Below are positions 50,348 through 58,994 of a stretch of DNA of 64,000 nucleotides, piece after piece. Made by a program: the position numbers and the translations under genes. This DNA comes from Streptomyces sp. TRM49041 (lineage in GTDB: Bacteria; Actinomycetota; Actinomycetes; Streptomycetales; Streptomycetaceae): NCBI RefSeq assembly GCF_008271805.1, contig NZ_VSRY01000102.1, positions 1-64,000 on the forward strand. The letters run 5' to 3'. The notes under the pieces are model-generated. The model worked only from the letters and a program-made list of their open reading frames with translations, searched no databases and was not told where the DNA came from. Position 1 is the first letter of the stretch. Each line of letters begins with the position of its first letter.

Positions 50348-50851
50348 ATGACTGTGTACGCGTGTGTCGAAGGGCCGTTGGGCGCCATGCTGCTGGTGGG
50401 CGAGGAGATCTCGGACGGCTCCGCGGCGCTGGCCTCGCTGTCCCTGCCGGAGCAGAAGGGCGCGGTCACCGTCCAGGAGGGGTGGCGGCACGCGCCGGAG
50501 GCGTTCGAGACGGTCGCCGGGCAGTTGCGGGCGTACTTCGCGGGGCGGCTCACCCGGTTCGACGTTCCGTTGGCCGGCTCCGGGGCGGGGACCGAGTTCC
50601 AGCGGCGTGTCTGGAGCGCCCTGGAGGAGATTCCGTACGGCGCCACCGCCTCCTACGGGGAGATCGCGGCGCGCGTCGGTGTCTCCGGCGCGGGCGTACG
50701 GGCCGTGGGCACGGCCATCGGGCGCAATCCGCTGCTGGTCGTACGGCCCTGTCACCGGGTGATCGGGGCGGACGGTTCGCTGCGCGGGTACGCGGCCGGG
50801 CCGGAGCGCAAGCAGCTGCTGCTCGGCCTGGAGGGTGCGCTCGCAGGGTGA
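50348..50851 (+). CDS. ogt: Methylated-DNA-protein cysteine methyltransferase
   Basis: 167 residues, ATG behind AAAGGA. The active-site motif PCHRVIG contains the acceptor C135, and the DNA-binding helix region (FQRRVWSALEEIPYG; SYGEIAARVG; NPLLVVRPCHR) is intact. It repairs O6-alkylguanine by transferring the alkyl group to itself. Its stop overlaps the AlkB gene start. Confidence 0.94.
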   Translation: MTVYACVEGPLGAMLLVGEEISDGSAALASLSLPEQKGAVTVQEGWRHAPEAFETVAGQLRAYFAGRLTRFDVPLAGSGAGTEFQRRVWSALEEIPYGATASYGEIAARVGVSGAGVRAVGTAIGRNPLLVVRPCHRVIGADGSLRGYAAGPERKQLLLGLEGALAG

Positions 50852-51516
50852 CGGACGGATTGTTCTCCCTGAACGGGGGACCGGCCGAGGTGGCGCCGGG
50901 TGCGGTGCACGTGCCCGGGTGGCTGTCCATGGAGCGGCAGCGGGAACTGGTCGAGGCGTGCCGGGAGTGGGCGCGCGGGCCGGTGACGATCCGGCACACC
51001 GCGCTGCCGGGTGGCGGCGTGATGTCCGTACGGACGGTGTGCCTGGGCTGGCACTGGCAGCCGTACCGGTACTCCCGGACGGCGGACGATGTGAACGGGG
51101 CGCGGGTGGCGGCCTTCCCCGACTGGCTCGCCGAGCTGGGCAGGGACGCGGTGGCAGCGGCCTACGGGGACGGCAGCGCTCCGTACGGGCCGGACGCCGC
51201 GCTGATCAACTTCTATGACGGCGACGCGCGCATGGGCATGCACCAGGACCGGGAGGAGCGTTCCGCGGCGCCGGTGGTGTCCTTGAGCATCGGCGACAGC
51301 TGCCTCTTCCGGTTCGGGAACACGGAGGGGCGGGGGCGGCCGTACGCCGATGTCCGCCTGGAGTCCGGTGACTTGTTCGTCTTCGGCGGTCCTGCGCGGT
51401 TCGCGTACCACGGGGTGCCGAAGGTGTACCCGGGCACCGGCGATCCGGCGGTGGGCCTGCGGACGGGGCGGCTGAACATCACCCTGCGAGAGACGGGGCT
51501 GCCGCGCGGCGCCTAG
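50848..51516 (+). CDS. alkB: AlkB-like alpha-ketoglutarate-dependent dioxygenase
   Basis: 222 residues from a GTG overlapping the ogt stop (GTGA). Iron ligands H132 and D134 (MHQDREE) and H188 (YHGV), and the 2-oxoglutarate-binding R208 and R214 in GRLNITLRE are present. AlkB removes methyl groups from 1-meA and 3-meC in DNA by oxidation. Coupling with ogt gives a two-gene alkylation repair unit. Confidence 0.93.
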   Translation: MTDGLFSLNGGPAEVAPGAVHVPGWLSMERQRELVEACREWARGPVTIRHTALPGGGVMSVRTVCLGWHWQPYRYSRTADDVNGARVAAFPDWLAELGRDAVAAAYGDGSAPYGPDAALINFYDGDARMGMHQDREERSAAPVVSLSIGDSCLFRFGNTEGRGRPYADVRLESGDLFVFGGPARFAYHGVPKVYPGTGDPAVGLRTGRLNITLRETGLPRGA

Positions 51517-51782
51517 CGGGACCGGGAGTGGCCGAACAGGATCCGGTACGCGATCAGCAGGACCAGCGAGCCGCCTATGGCCGCCAGCCAGGTCGCGCCG
51601 TCGTAGAAGTCGTTGCTGATCGGCCGGTCCAGGAAGCGGGCGGACAGCCAGCCGCCGGTGAACGCGCCGGCGATGCCGATGAGCGTCGTGCCGATCGGCC
51701 CGCCCGGGTCGCGGCCCGGCAGCAGGATCTTGGCTATGACGCCGGCGAGCAGGCCGAGGACGATCCAGCCGATGATGGTCAT
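51513..51782 (-). CDS. GlsB/YeaQ/YmgE stress-response membrane protein
   Basis: 89 residues, ATG at 51782 behind GGAAGGAAC. Typical transglycosylase-associated family sequence: GWIVLGLLAGVIAKILLPG, GGPIGTTLIGIAGAFTGGWL and a final TM segment. Three membrane helices. Convergent with alkB, with tails overlapping by four bases. The exact function of the family is unclear. Confidence 0.88.
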   Translation of the reverse strand: MTIIGWIVLGLLAGVIAKILLPGRDPGGPIGTTLIGIAGAFTGGWLSARFLDRPISNDFYDGATWLAAIGGSLVLLIAYRILFGHSRSR

Positions 51783-51891
51783 GCCGTTGTTCCTTCCGTT
51801 GGGCTGTTCACGCGGGTCGTGCGGGGTGCGTGTGTCCCGGAGGACGCCTCCGGCGGGGTGAGCGGTTGCGCAGGTCAGTAGGGTGCGGCGC

Positions 51892-53133
51892 ATGGCACAG
51901 ACACTGCGGCGGTCGCTGGGAGTCTTCGATGCGGTCGTGATCGGCTTGGGGTCGATGGTCGGCGCCGGCATCTTCGCGGCGCTGGGTCCGGCCGCCGGGG
52001 CCGCAGGAACCGGGCTGTTGGTCGGGTTGGCGCTGGCCGGGGCGGTCGCGTACTGCAACGCGATGGCGTCGGCGCGGCTCGCCGCGTGCTATCCGGCGTC
52101 GGGCGGCACCTATGTGTACGGGCGCGAGCGGCTGGGTCCTTTCTGGGGTTACCTGGCGGGCTGGGCGTTCGTGGTCGGTAAGACGGCGTCGTGCGCGGCG
52201 ATGGCGCTGACGGTCGGGTCGTACGTATGGCCCGGGCAGGCGCACGCGGTCGCGGTGGCCGCCGTGGTGGCGCTGACGGCCGTGAACTACGGCGGTGTTC
52301 AGAAGTCGGCGCTGACGACCCGACTGATCGTGGCCGTGGTGCTGGCGGTGCTGGCTGCCGTGGTGGTCTCCTCTCTCGGGTCGGGCGCGGTGGACTTCGG
52401 GCGGCTGGAGGTGGGCGGCGACGCGTCGGTCGGCGGGGTGCTGCAGGCGGGCGGCTTGCTCTTCTTCGCGTTCGCCGGGTACGCCCGGATCGCGACGCTC
52501 GGAGAGGAGGTCAAAGACCCGGAGCGGACGATTCCGCGGGCGATCCCGCTGGCGCTGGGCATCGCGCTGGTGGTCTATGTGTGCGTGGCGGTCTCCGTCC
52601 TTTCGGTGCTGGGTGCTCGCGCCCTCGGCGAGTCTGCGGCGCCCCTCGCGGACGCGGTGCGGGCGGCGGGCGTCGACTGGATGGGCCCGGTGGTGCGGGT
52701 GGGAGCGGCGGTGGCCGCCCTCGGGTCGCTGCTGGCGCTGATCCTCGGGGTGTCCCGTACGACGCTGGCGATGGCACGGGACGGCCATCTGCCCCGTACG
52801 CTCGCCGCCGTCCACCCCCGCTTCCAGGTGCCGCACCACGCGGAGCTGGCGGTGGGCGTGGTCGTCGCGGTGGTGGCGGCGACCGCGGATCTCCGGGGCG
52901 CGATCGGCTTCTCGTCGTTCGGTGTGCTGGTCTACTACGCGATCGCCAACGCCTCGGCCTGGACGCTCGTCTCCAAGCTGTCGTCGGTCCGCCTCCTGGC
53001 GGCGGGCGGCCTCGTCGGCTGCCTGACACTGGCGTTCTCCCTGCCGCTGGCGTCGGTGCTGGCGGGCGCGGCCGTGCTGGCGGCGGGAGCGGTGCTGTAC
53101 GCGGTGCGGGGCGCGCCCGGGCGGGACGACTAG
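51892..53133 (+). CDS. APC-family amino acid permease
   Basis: 413 residues from the ATG at 51892 (a GTG three codons upstream is possible). About 11-12 membrane segments. The first segment carries the APC signature GLGSMVGAGIFAALGPAAG, the substrate-binding GAGIF type loop; later segments contain FFAFAGYARIATLGEEVKDP, another conserved APC motif. It should move an amino acid or amine with protons; the substrate cannot be told by eye. Divergent from the GlsB gene. Confidence 0.9.
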   Translation: MAQTLRRSLGVFDAVVIGLGSMVGAGIFAALGPAAGAAGTGLLVGLALAGAVAYCNAMASARLAACYPASGGTYVYGRERLGPFWGYLAGWAFVVGKTASCAAMALTVGSYVWPGQAHAVAVAAVVALTAVNYGGVQKSALTTRLIVAVVLAVLAAVVVSSLGSGAVDFGRLEVGGDASVGGVLQAGGLLFFAFAGYARIATLGEEVKDPERTIPRAIPLALGIALVVYVCVAVSVLSVLGARALGESAAPLADAVRAAGVDWMGPVVRVGAAVAALGSLLALILGVSRTTLAMARDGHLPRTLAAVHPRFQVPHHAELAVGVVVAVVAATADLRGAIGFSSFGVLVYYAIANASAWTLVSKLSSVRLLAAGGLVGCLTLAFSLPLASVLAGAAVLAAGAVLYAVRGAPGRDD

Positions 53134-53173
53134 GCTGGCCGGCCTGCCGGGCCGTCACGTCCCGCAGACCGGC

Positions 53174-53235
53174 CGACGGTCACGGCCGACGGTCAGGTGC
53201 CGACGGTCACGGCCGGCGGTCAGGTGCCGACGGTC
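53174..53235. repeat. 27-bp tandem repeat after the permease gene
   Basis: Two full units (53174-53200 and 53201-53227, one difference) and the first 8 bases of a third. Each unit contains CGACGGTCACGGCC and CGGTCAGGTGC. Confidence 0.85.
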
Positions 53236-53289
53236 GAGTGGCCGCCTTCACGTCCTGGCGGTCCTGTCGGGGCGCTCAGGTCCAGGCGT

Positions 53290-53829
53290 TCATATGTGGG
53301 CGGCCGCGCGGGCGCGGTAGTCCGGCCACGGGGCCAGGTCGTCGACGAACTCCTCGTCGCCGAACCAGCCGGTGCCGTCGAGCCAGGCCGTGAGCCATGC
53401 GCTGAGGCTCGGCGCGAGGACGCACCAGGCGAGGTCGGCTTCGCCGGGGTTGGGCTCGAACAGCAGCACCCTGGCCTCTTCGCTGCGGAAGTCGACGCAG
53501 GCGAGCATGGCGCAGCCGAGGTCGGCTGTCGGCACCACACCTTCCGGCCACGGCCAGTCCTCACCCCCGTCCGCGCCGCCCCGGCGCTGGGCGCCGTACC
53601 GCGCGACGGCTTCCCGCAGCGGCAGCAGGCCGTAGTCCGGGCCGAACCCGCCGTCCGCGATACGGGTGTGGAGGGAGGCCAGCAGCGGCGGCAGCGGGAA
53701 GCCGAGAGTGCTCTCCGCTGCCGCGATGCCGTCCGCGGTGCAAGGCTCGGGCACGGGCTCGCCGGTCCAGGGGTGGACGTCGCCCACGGCGGACGCGAGG
53801 CGGTCCAGCAACTCTGCGTAGTCGGTCAT
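53290..53829 (-). CDS. SMI1/KNR4 (SUKH) family protein
   Basis: 179 residues. SUKH-type pattern: an N-terminal helix (YAELLDRLASAVGD), ESTLGFPLPPLLASLHTRIADGGFGPDYGLLPL, and acidic and aromatic C-terminal segments. SUKH proteins are often immunity proteins against polymorphic toxins, but no toxin gene is nearby, and many Streptomyces copies have unknown roles. Confidence 0.82.
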   Translation of the reverse strand: MTDYAELLDRLASAVGDVHPWTGEPVPEPCTADGIAAAESTLGFPLPPLLASLHTRIADGGFGPDYGLLPLREAVARYGAQRRGGADGGEDWPWPEGVVPTADLGCAMLACVDFRSEEARVLLFEPNPGEADLAWCVLAPSLSAWLTAWLDGTGWFGDEEFVDDLAPWPDYRARAAAHI

Positions 53830-53895
53830 GGGCTACATGGTGGACCACGGCACCGACAGTCCGCCCGGGCTGTGGATAACCGGGATGCCGACGTG

Positions 53896-54294
53896 CTACC
53901 AGCGGGTTGTCGCGAAGCCCTGGTCGCTCGGCACGATCTCCTTGCCGAGCGGCAGCAGCGAGACCGGGATCAGCTTGAAGTTCGCGATGCCCAGCGGGAT
54001 GCCGATGATCGTGACGCACAGGGCGATGCCTGTGGCGATGTGGCCGAGCGCGAGCCACCAGCCCGCCAGGAGCAGCCACAGCACGTTCCCGAGGCAGGAG
54101 GGCGCGCCCGCGTCGCGCCGGTCGACGACCGTGCGGCCGAAGGGCCAGAGCGCGTACACACCGACGCGGAAAGCGGCCAGGCCGAACGGGATGCCGATGA
54201 TTGTGATGCACAGCAGCAGGCCCGCGGCCAGATAGCCGAGGAAGAGCCAGAAGCCGCTCAGTACCAGCCAGATGATGTTGAGGATCGTCTTCAC
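53896..54294 (-). CDS. yccF: YccF family membrane protein
   Basis: 132 residues from a GTG that overlaps the htpX stop (GTGA). Two copies of the YccF unit are visible ([16 protein letters not shown] and [16 protein letters not shown]), each after hydrophobic helices, with [14 protein letters not shown] and [14 protein letters not shown]. Function unknown; coupled to htpX. Confidence 0.9.
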   Translation of the reverse strand: MKTILNIIWLVLSGFWLFLGYLAAGLLLCITIIGIPFGLAAFRVGVYALWPFGRTVVDRRDAGAPSCLGNVLWLLLAGWWLALGHIATGIALCVTIIGIPLGIANFKLIPVSLLPLGKEIVPSDQGFATTRW

Positions 54295-55154
54295 GGGTGG
54301 TGGCCTGCCATCTGCTCGAGCCGGGCGATTCGTTCCGCCATCGGCGGGTGGGTGGAGAACATACGTGACATGCCCTGGCCGGGCCGGAACGGGTTGGCGA
54401 TCATCATGTGACTCGCGGTCTCGATCCGGGGCTCGGGCGGCAGCGGGAGCCGCTGTGTGCCGGCCTCCAGCTTGCGGAGGGCGCTCGCGAGGGCAAGCGG
54501 GTCACCTGTGAGCCGGGCGCCCGACGCGTCCGCCTCGTACTCCCGGGACCGGCTGACCGCCAGCTGGATGACCGACGCGGCGAGCGGCCCGAGGATCAGA
54601 ATCAGGAGCATGCCGAGGAGCCCGGGGCCTTCGTCGTCGTCGGAGCGGCCGATCGGGATCAGCCAGGCGAAGTTCACCAGGAACACGATCACGGAGGCGA
54701 GGGCACCGGCGACCGACGAGATCAGGATGTCCCGGTTGTAGACATGGCTGAGCTCGTGACCGATGACGCCGCGCAACTCCCGTTCGTCGAGGAGCCGCAG
54801 GATTCCCTCGGTGCAACACACGGCGGCATTGCGCGGGTTGCGTCCCGTCGCGAAGGCGTTCGGTGCCTGGGTCGGGGAGATGTAGAGGCGCGGCATCGGC
54901 TGGCGGGCCTCCGTGGAGAGTTCGCGCACCATCCGGTACAGCTGCGGCGCCTCGAACTCGCTGACCGGGCGGGCGCGCATCGCGCGCAGGGCCAGCTTGT
55001 CGCTGTTCCAGTATGCGTACGCGTTCGTGCCGAGGGCGATGAGGACTGCGACGACCAGGCCCGTGCGTCCGAAGAAGCTGCCGATCAGGATGATGAGCGC
55101 GGACAGTCCTCCGAGGAGTACGGCGGTCCTGAGCCCGTTGTGCCGGCGGTGCAC
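54291..55154 (-). CDS. htpX: HtpX zinc metalloprotease
   Basis: 287 residues, GTG start behind GGAGGGCG. Two N-terminal TM helices, the zinc motif HELSH (H133, E134, H137), further TM helices, and REYEAD with the third ligand near E205. It degrades damaged membrane proteins as part of the envelope stress response. Coupled to yccF downstream. Confidence 0.95.
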   Translation of the reverse strand: MHRRHNGLRTAVLLGGLSALIILIGSFFGRTGLVVAVLIALGTNAYAYWNSDKLALRAMRARPVSEFEAPQLYRMVRELSTEARQPMPRLYISPTQAPNAFATGRNPRNAAVCCTEGILRLLDERELRGVIGHELSHVYNRDILISSVAGALASVIVFLVNFAWLIPIGRSDDDEGPGLLGMLLILILGPLAASVIQLAVSRSREYEADASGARLTGDPLALASALRKLEAGTQRLPLPPEPRIETASHMMIANPFRPGQGMSRMFSTHPPMAERIARLEQMAGHHP

Positions 55155-55299
55155 GGTACGCCCTCCAAATGGTGCGGCAGGGGAACCCTTCGCTCGTGTT
55201 GCTCCACTTCCAAGTGGACCCTCCCGTACTGGTCAACGCCAGGCGGAGGGGGCTGGTTCCCTTGCGCGCGCGGGGCGGCCGCTGGGCCGTACGGGTGAC

Positions 55300-55755
55300 T
55301 CAGCGCTGGGCGGGCAGCCCGGCCTTCTCCAGGGCCTCCGGCAGCGGCTTGATCTCGCTCGTGCAGTGGGCGCAGCGGGTGGCGACGGCCGGGACGGCGG
55401 AGAAGCAGCGGGGGCAGTCGCGGGTCTGCGCCTTGATGTCGAAGGGGCCGACCTTCTTGAAGCGTCCCTCGAACTTCGCCATCGGAACGACGACGAGGAA
55501 GTACAGGACCGCCGCAGTGATCACGAAGGCGAGGGCGGCGTTGATGAAGACGCCGTACGGGAACTCCGTGCCGCTGACCTCGAACGTGGCCTGGCTGAAG
55601 TCGCCCACGGAGCCGGTCGCCCGGCCGATGAGGGGCGTGATGAACGCCTTGGTGAAGGCCGTGACCACGGCGGTGAACGCGGCACCGACGGCCAGACCGA
55701 TGGCCATGGAGATGACGTTGCCGCGGAGGATGAAGTCCTTGAAGCCGTTCAGCAC
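55300..55755 (-). CDS. mscL: Large-conductance mechanosensitive channel with C-terminal zinc ribbon
   Basis: 151 residues, GTG behind AGGAGCAACACCC. The pore helix (FKDFILRGNVISMAIGLAVG) and the second TM (INAALAFVITAAVLYFLVVV) are typical. The tail carries CPRC and CAHC, a small zinc-ribbon-like element not present in E. coli MscL but seen in actinomycete copies. It lies 54 bases after nuoN on the same strand. Confidence 0.93.
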   Translation of the reverse strand: MLNGFKDFILRGNVISMAIGLAVGAAFTAVVTAFTKAFITPLIGRATGSVGDFSQATFEVSGTEFPYGVFINAALAFVITAAVLYFLVVVPMAKFEGRFKKVGPFDIKAQTRDCPRCFSAVPAVATRCAHCTSEIKPLPEALEKAGLPAQR

Positions 55756-55809
55756 GGGTGTTGCTCCTGGAGCTGTCGTTCGGGGCGGGCGGGGAGGCGG
55801 GCGAGCGGG

Positions 55810-57417
55810 TCAGAAGAGCGTGGTCGTGGCGAAGCGGAGTACCAGCTGCGGGTAGCCCGACAGCAGCACACCGCCGACGGCGGTCAGGCCGATGGCAGCC
55901 GTGAGCGGGGCGGGTGCCCGGAGCCTTACGGGGGCCTCCTGGGGGACGCCCCCGGGCGCTGCCTCGGGGGCGCGGAACAGTACGGCCGTCCAGCGCAGGT
56001 AGTAGTACAGGGCGACGACGACGTTGACGGCCATCACCACCGCCAGCCAGCCGAGGCCCGCGTCGACGGCGGCCGAGAAGACCACGACCTTGGCGAACAG
56101 TCCGATGATGCCGGGCGGCAGGCCCGCGAGGCACAGCAGGAAGAAGGCCATGGCGAGCGCGGTCACCGGCCGGGTGGCGTAGAGGCCCCGGTAGTCGGAG
56201 ATCCGGTTGGCCGGGTGCGTACGGGCGACGAGGGCGGCGACCGCGAAGGCGCCCAGGTTCACGACGGCGTACATCAGGGCGTACGCGACGGTGGCGCCGA
56301 TCTGGTCGTCGCTGGAGTACGCGGCGGCGGCGATCGGCACCAGGAGGTAGCCGGCCTGCCCGACGGACGACCAGGCGAGCAGCCGTACCGCGCTCCACGC
56401 GCGCGTGGAGACCTGCCGCAGGGCGGCGACGTTTCCGACGGTCATCGTGAGCGCGGCCAGCACGGCCAGGGCGGGGCCCCACACGTCGGCGTACGACGGG
56501 AAGGCGACGACGGTCACCAGGATGAGGCCGGTGAAGCCGACGGCCTTGCCGACGACGGACAGGTACGCGGCGACGGGCAGCGGCGCGCCCACGTAGGTGT
56601 CGGGCACCCAGAAGTGGAAGGGCGCGGCCGCCGTCTTGAAGGCGAAGCCGACCAGGGTGAGGGCGACGCCCGCCTTGGCGAGGGTGCCGAGCTGCGCCGG
56701 GACGTCGTCCAGCTGCTGGGCGATCTCGGTGAGGTGGAGGGTGCCCGTCGCCGCGTATACGAAGCTGACGCCGAGCAGGGTGACGGCGGTCGCGGTGACG
56801 GAGGAGAGGAAGAACTTCAGTGCGGCCTCGCCCGACATGCGGTCGCCGCGCTTGAGGCCGACGAGTGCGAAAGCCGGGAGGGAGGCGACCTCCAGGGCGA
56901 CGACGAGGGTCGCCAGGTCGCGGGAGGCGGGCAGCAGGGCCGCGCCGGCCGCGGAGGACAGCAGCAGGAACCAGAACTCCCCCGCGGGGAGCTTCTCCTT
57001 GGTGTCCGTCGCGGAGAGGAGCGCCGTCAGGAGGGCCCCGCCGAGCACCAGGAACTGGATGACCAGGGTGAAGTGGTCGGCGGTGTAGCTGCAGGCGCCG
57101 GGTTCCCGGGTCAGACAGAAGGTGGAGCGGTCGCCGGCGCGCAGCGGCACTAGGGCGAGGAGCGCGAGGGCGAGGCCCGCTGTCGCCACCCAGGCCAGGT
57201 CCTGCTTGCGCGCCCGGGGTACGAACAGGTCGGCGACGAGGACGACCAGGCCGACGACGGCGACGATGGTCGGCGGGGCGATGGCGGCCCAGTCGACGGC
57301 CTGGACGAGGTCGCCGCCCCCGGGTGCCGCCAGGGCCGTGTGGTCGGCGGCGGGGCGCGCGGCGCCGGTCACGGCTGCGGCGGTCACGGCTGCGGCGGTC
57401 ACGGCTGCGGCGGTCAC
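55810..57417 (-). CDS. nuoN: NADH-quinone oxidoreductase subunit N
   Basis: 535 residues from the GTG at 57417 (AGGAGG upstream, GTGA overlap with nuoM). The first ~18 residues are three VTAAA repeats encoded by 15-bp DNA repeats, each with an in-frame GTG, so the true start could be one of several. The rest is a standard antiporter-like subunit with about 14 TM helices (GLKRGDRMSGEAALKFFL; AFKTAAAPFHFWVPDTYVGA). It is part of the proton-pumping arm of complex I. Confidence 0.9.
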   Translation of the reverse strand: MTAAAVTAAAVTAAAVTGAARPAADHTALAAPGGGDLVQAVDWAAIAPPTIVAVVGLVVLVADLFVPRARKQDLAWVATAGLALALLALVPLRAGDRSTFCLTREPGACSYTADHFTLVIQFLVLGGALLTALLSATDTKEKLPAGEFWFLLLSSAAGAALLPASRDLATLVVALEVASLPAFALVGLKRGDRMSGEAALKFFLSSVTATAVTLLGVSFVYAATGTLHLTEIAQQLDDVPAQLGTLAKAGVALTLVGFAFKTAAAPFHFWVPDTYVGAPLPVAAYLSVVGKAVGFTGLILVTVVAFPSYADVWGPALAVLAALTMTVGNVAALRQVSTRAWSAVRLLAWSSVGQAGYLLVPIAAAAYSSDDQIGATVAYALMYAVVNLGAFAVAALVARTHPANRISDYRGLYATRPVTALAMAFFLLCLAGLPPGIIGLFAKVVVFSAAVDAGLGWLAVVMAVNVVVALYYYLRWTAVLFRAPEAAPGGVPQEAPVRLRAPAPLTAAIGLTAVGGVLLSGYPQLVLRFATTTLF

Positions 57418-58991
57418 GACTTGCCTCCTGCGAGAAGCTGCTGCACGGCCGGGTCGGTGAGGCCGAGGAGGACCGCGGGCCAGAGTCCGGCGAGAACGGT
57501 GAGGGCGACCAGCGGCGTCCAGGCGGCGAACTCGTATCCCTGGATGTCGGCGAGCGGCGGCTGGTCGGCGGCGGGCTTCGCGCCCATGCAGACGCGGCGC
57601 ACGACGACGAGCAGGTACGCGGCGGTGAGCAGCGTTCCGAAGCCCGCGACGGCCATGAAGGTGAGGAAGGCGGGGCGGCTGAGGCCCGGGGCGGGGTCGA
57701 ACGCTCCGAACATGGCGAGCATCTCGCCCCAGAACCCGGCGAGGCCCGGCAGCCCGAGGGAGGCGACGGCGCCGAAGGCGAGCAGGCCGCCGAGACGCGG
57801 GGCGCGGCCGTACAGGGCGGCGCCGGTGGCCCCGGCGAGGGTGTCGAGGTCGGCGGTTCCGTAGCGGTCCTTCACCGCGCCGACGAGGAAGAAGAGGAGG
57901 CCGGTGATGAGGCCGTGGGCGATGTTCGCGAAGAGCGCGCCGTTGACGCCCGTCGGCGTCATGGTGGCGATGCCGAGGAGTACGAAGCCCATGTGGCCGA
58001 CGGACGAGTAGGCGATGAGCCGCTTCAGGTCGCCCTTGGCTCCGCTCCGCGCGAGGGCGAGGCAGGCGAGCGATCCGTAGATGATCCCGGCGACGGCGAA
58101 GGCCGCGAGGTACGGGGCGAACACGTGCATGCCGTCGGGCGTGATCGGCAGGACGATCCGGACGAACCCATACGTGCCCATCTTCAGCAGGACCCCGGCG
58201 AGGAGGACCGAGCCGACCGTGGGCGCGGCGGTGTGGGCGTCCGGCAGCCAGCTGTGCAGCGGCCACATCGGGGTCTTCACGGCGAGGCCGACACCGATCG
58301 CGAGAACGGCGATGACCTGCAGTGATGTGCTGAGGTCGCGGCCGTTGTCAGTGGCGAGTGCCACCATGTCGAACGTGCCCGCCTTCAGCCCGACGAGGAG
58401 CAGGCCGAGCAGCATGACGACCGAGCCGAGGAGGGTGAAGAGGATGAACTTCCAGGCGGCGCCCTGCCGTCCCTCGCCGCCCCAGCGGGCGATGAGGAAG
58501 TACATCGGGATGAGCACCATCTCGAAGGCGAGGAAGAACAGCATCAGGTCGAGGACGGCGAAGGTCGCGAGCGTGCCGGCCTCGAGGACGAGGAGCAGCG
58601 CGACGAAGGCCTTCGGGGACGGCCCCGACGGCATCTTGAAGTAGCTGTAGAGCGCGCAGAGGAAGGTCAGCAGCGCGGTCAGGACCAGGAGGGGGAGCGA
58701 GATGCCGTCGACACCGAGGTGGAGCCGCACGTCGAGTGCCTTGATCCAGCTGATGTCCGTCGTGGCCTGCATCCTCGACGGCCGGCGGTGGTCGAAGCCG
58801 AGCGTGAGGACGATCGCGGCCGCGAGGACCGTGCCGGTGACGATCACGCCGTGGCGGAGCACGGCCTGGTCGGGAGACTTCCCCTTCAGCCCCGGCGGGG
58901 CCGGGAGGAGAGCCGCGGCGGCGCCGATGAGCGGGCCGGCGACGATGAACGCGAGAAGGAACTGCATCACGGATTCGCTGATATCGATCAC
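57414..58991 (-). CDS. nuoM: NADH-quinone oxidoreductase subunit M
   Basis: 525 residues, GTG start three bases after the nuoL stop. Antiporter-like membrane subunit: conserved FEMVLIPMYFLI, the proton-path Lys in KTPMWPLHSWLPDAHTAAPT, and AYSSVGHMGFVLLG. Overlaps nuoN. Confidence 0.94.
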   Translation of the reverse strand: MIDISESVMQFLLAFIVAGPLIGAAAALLPAPPGLKGKSPDQAVLRHGVIVTGTVLAAAIVLTLGFDHRRPSRMQATTDISWIKALDVRLHLGVDGISLPLLVLTALLTFLCALYSYFKMPSGPSPKAFVALLLVLEAGTLATFAVLDLMLFFLAFEMVLIPMYFLIARWGGEGRQGAAWKFILFTLLGSVVMLLGLLLVGLKAGTFDMVALATDNGRDLSTSLQVIAVLAIGVGLAVKTPMWPLHSWLPDAHTAAPTVGSVLLAGVLLKMGTYGFVRIVLPITPDGMHVFAPYLAAFAVAGIIYGSLACLALARSGAKGDLKRLIAYSSVGHMGFVLLGIATMTPTGVNGALFANIAHGLITGLLFFLVGAVKDRYGTADLDTLAGATGAALYGRAPRLGGLLAFGAVASLGLPGLAGFWGEMLAMFGAFDPAPGLSRPAFLTFMAVAGFGTLLTAAYLLVVVRRVCMGAKPAADQPPLADIQGYEFAAWTPLVALTVLAGLWPAVLLGLTDPAVQQLLAGGKS

Positions 58992-58994
58992 GGC

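Noticed and set aside
53134..53289. CRISPR-like reading of the tandem repeats after the permease gene
   Set aside because: The units are directly adjacent with no spacers, so this is a simple tandem repeat.
55810..58266. An 818-residue frame reading from inside nuoM into nuoN as a fusion protein
   Set aside because: The extra N-terminal part is nuoM out of frame; nuoN has its own ribosome-binding site and start at 57417.
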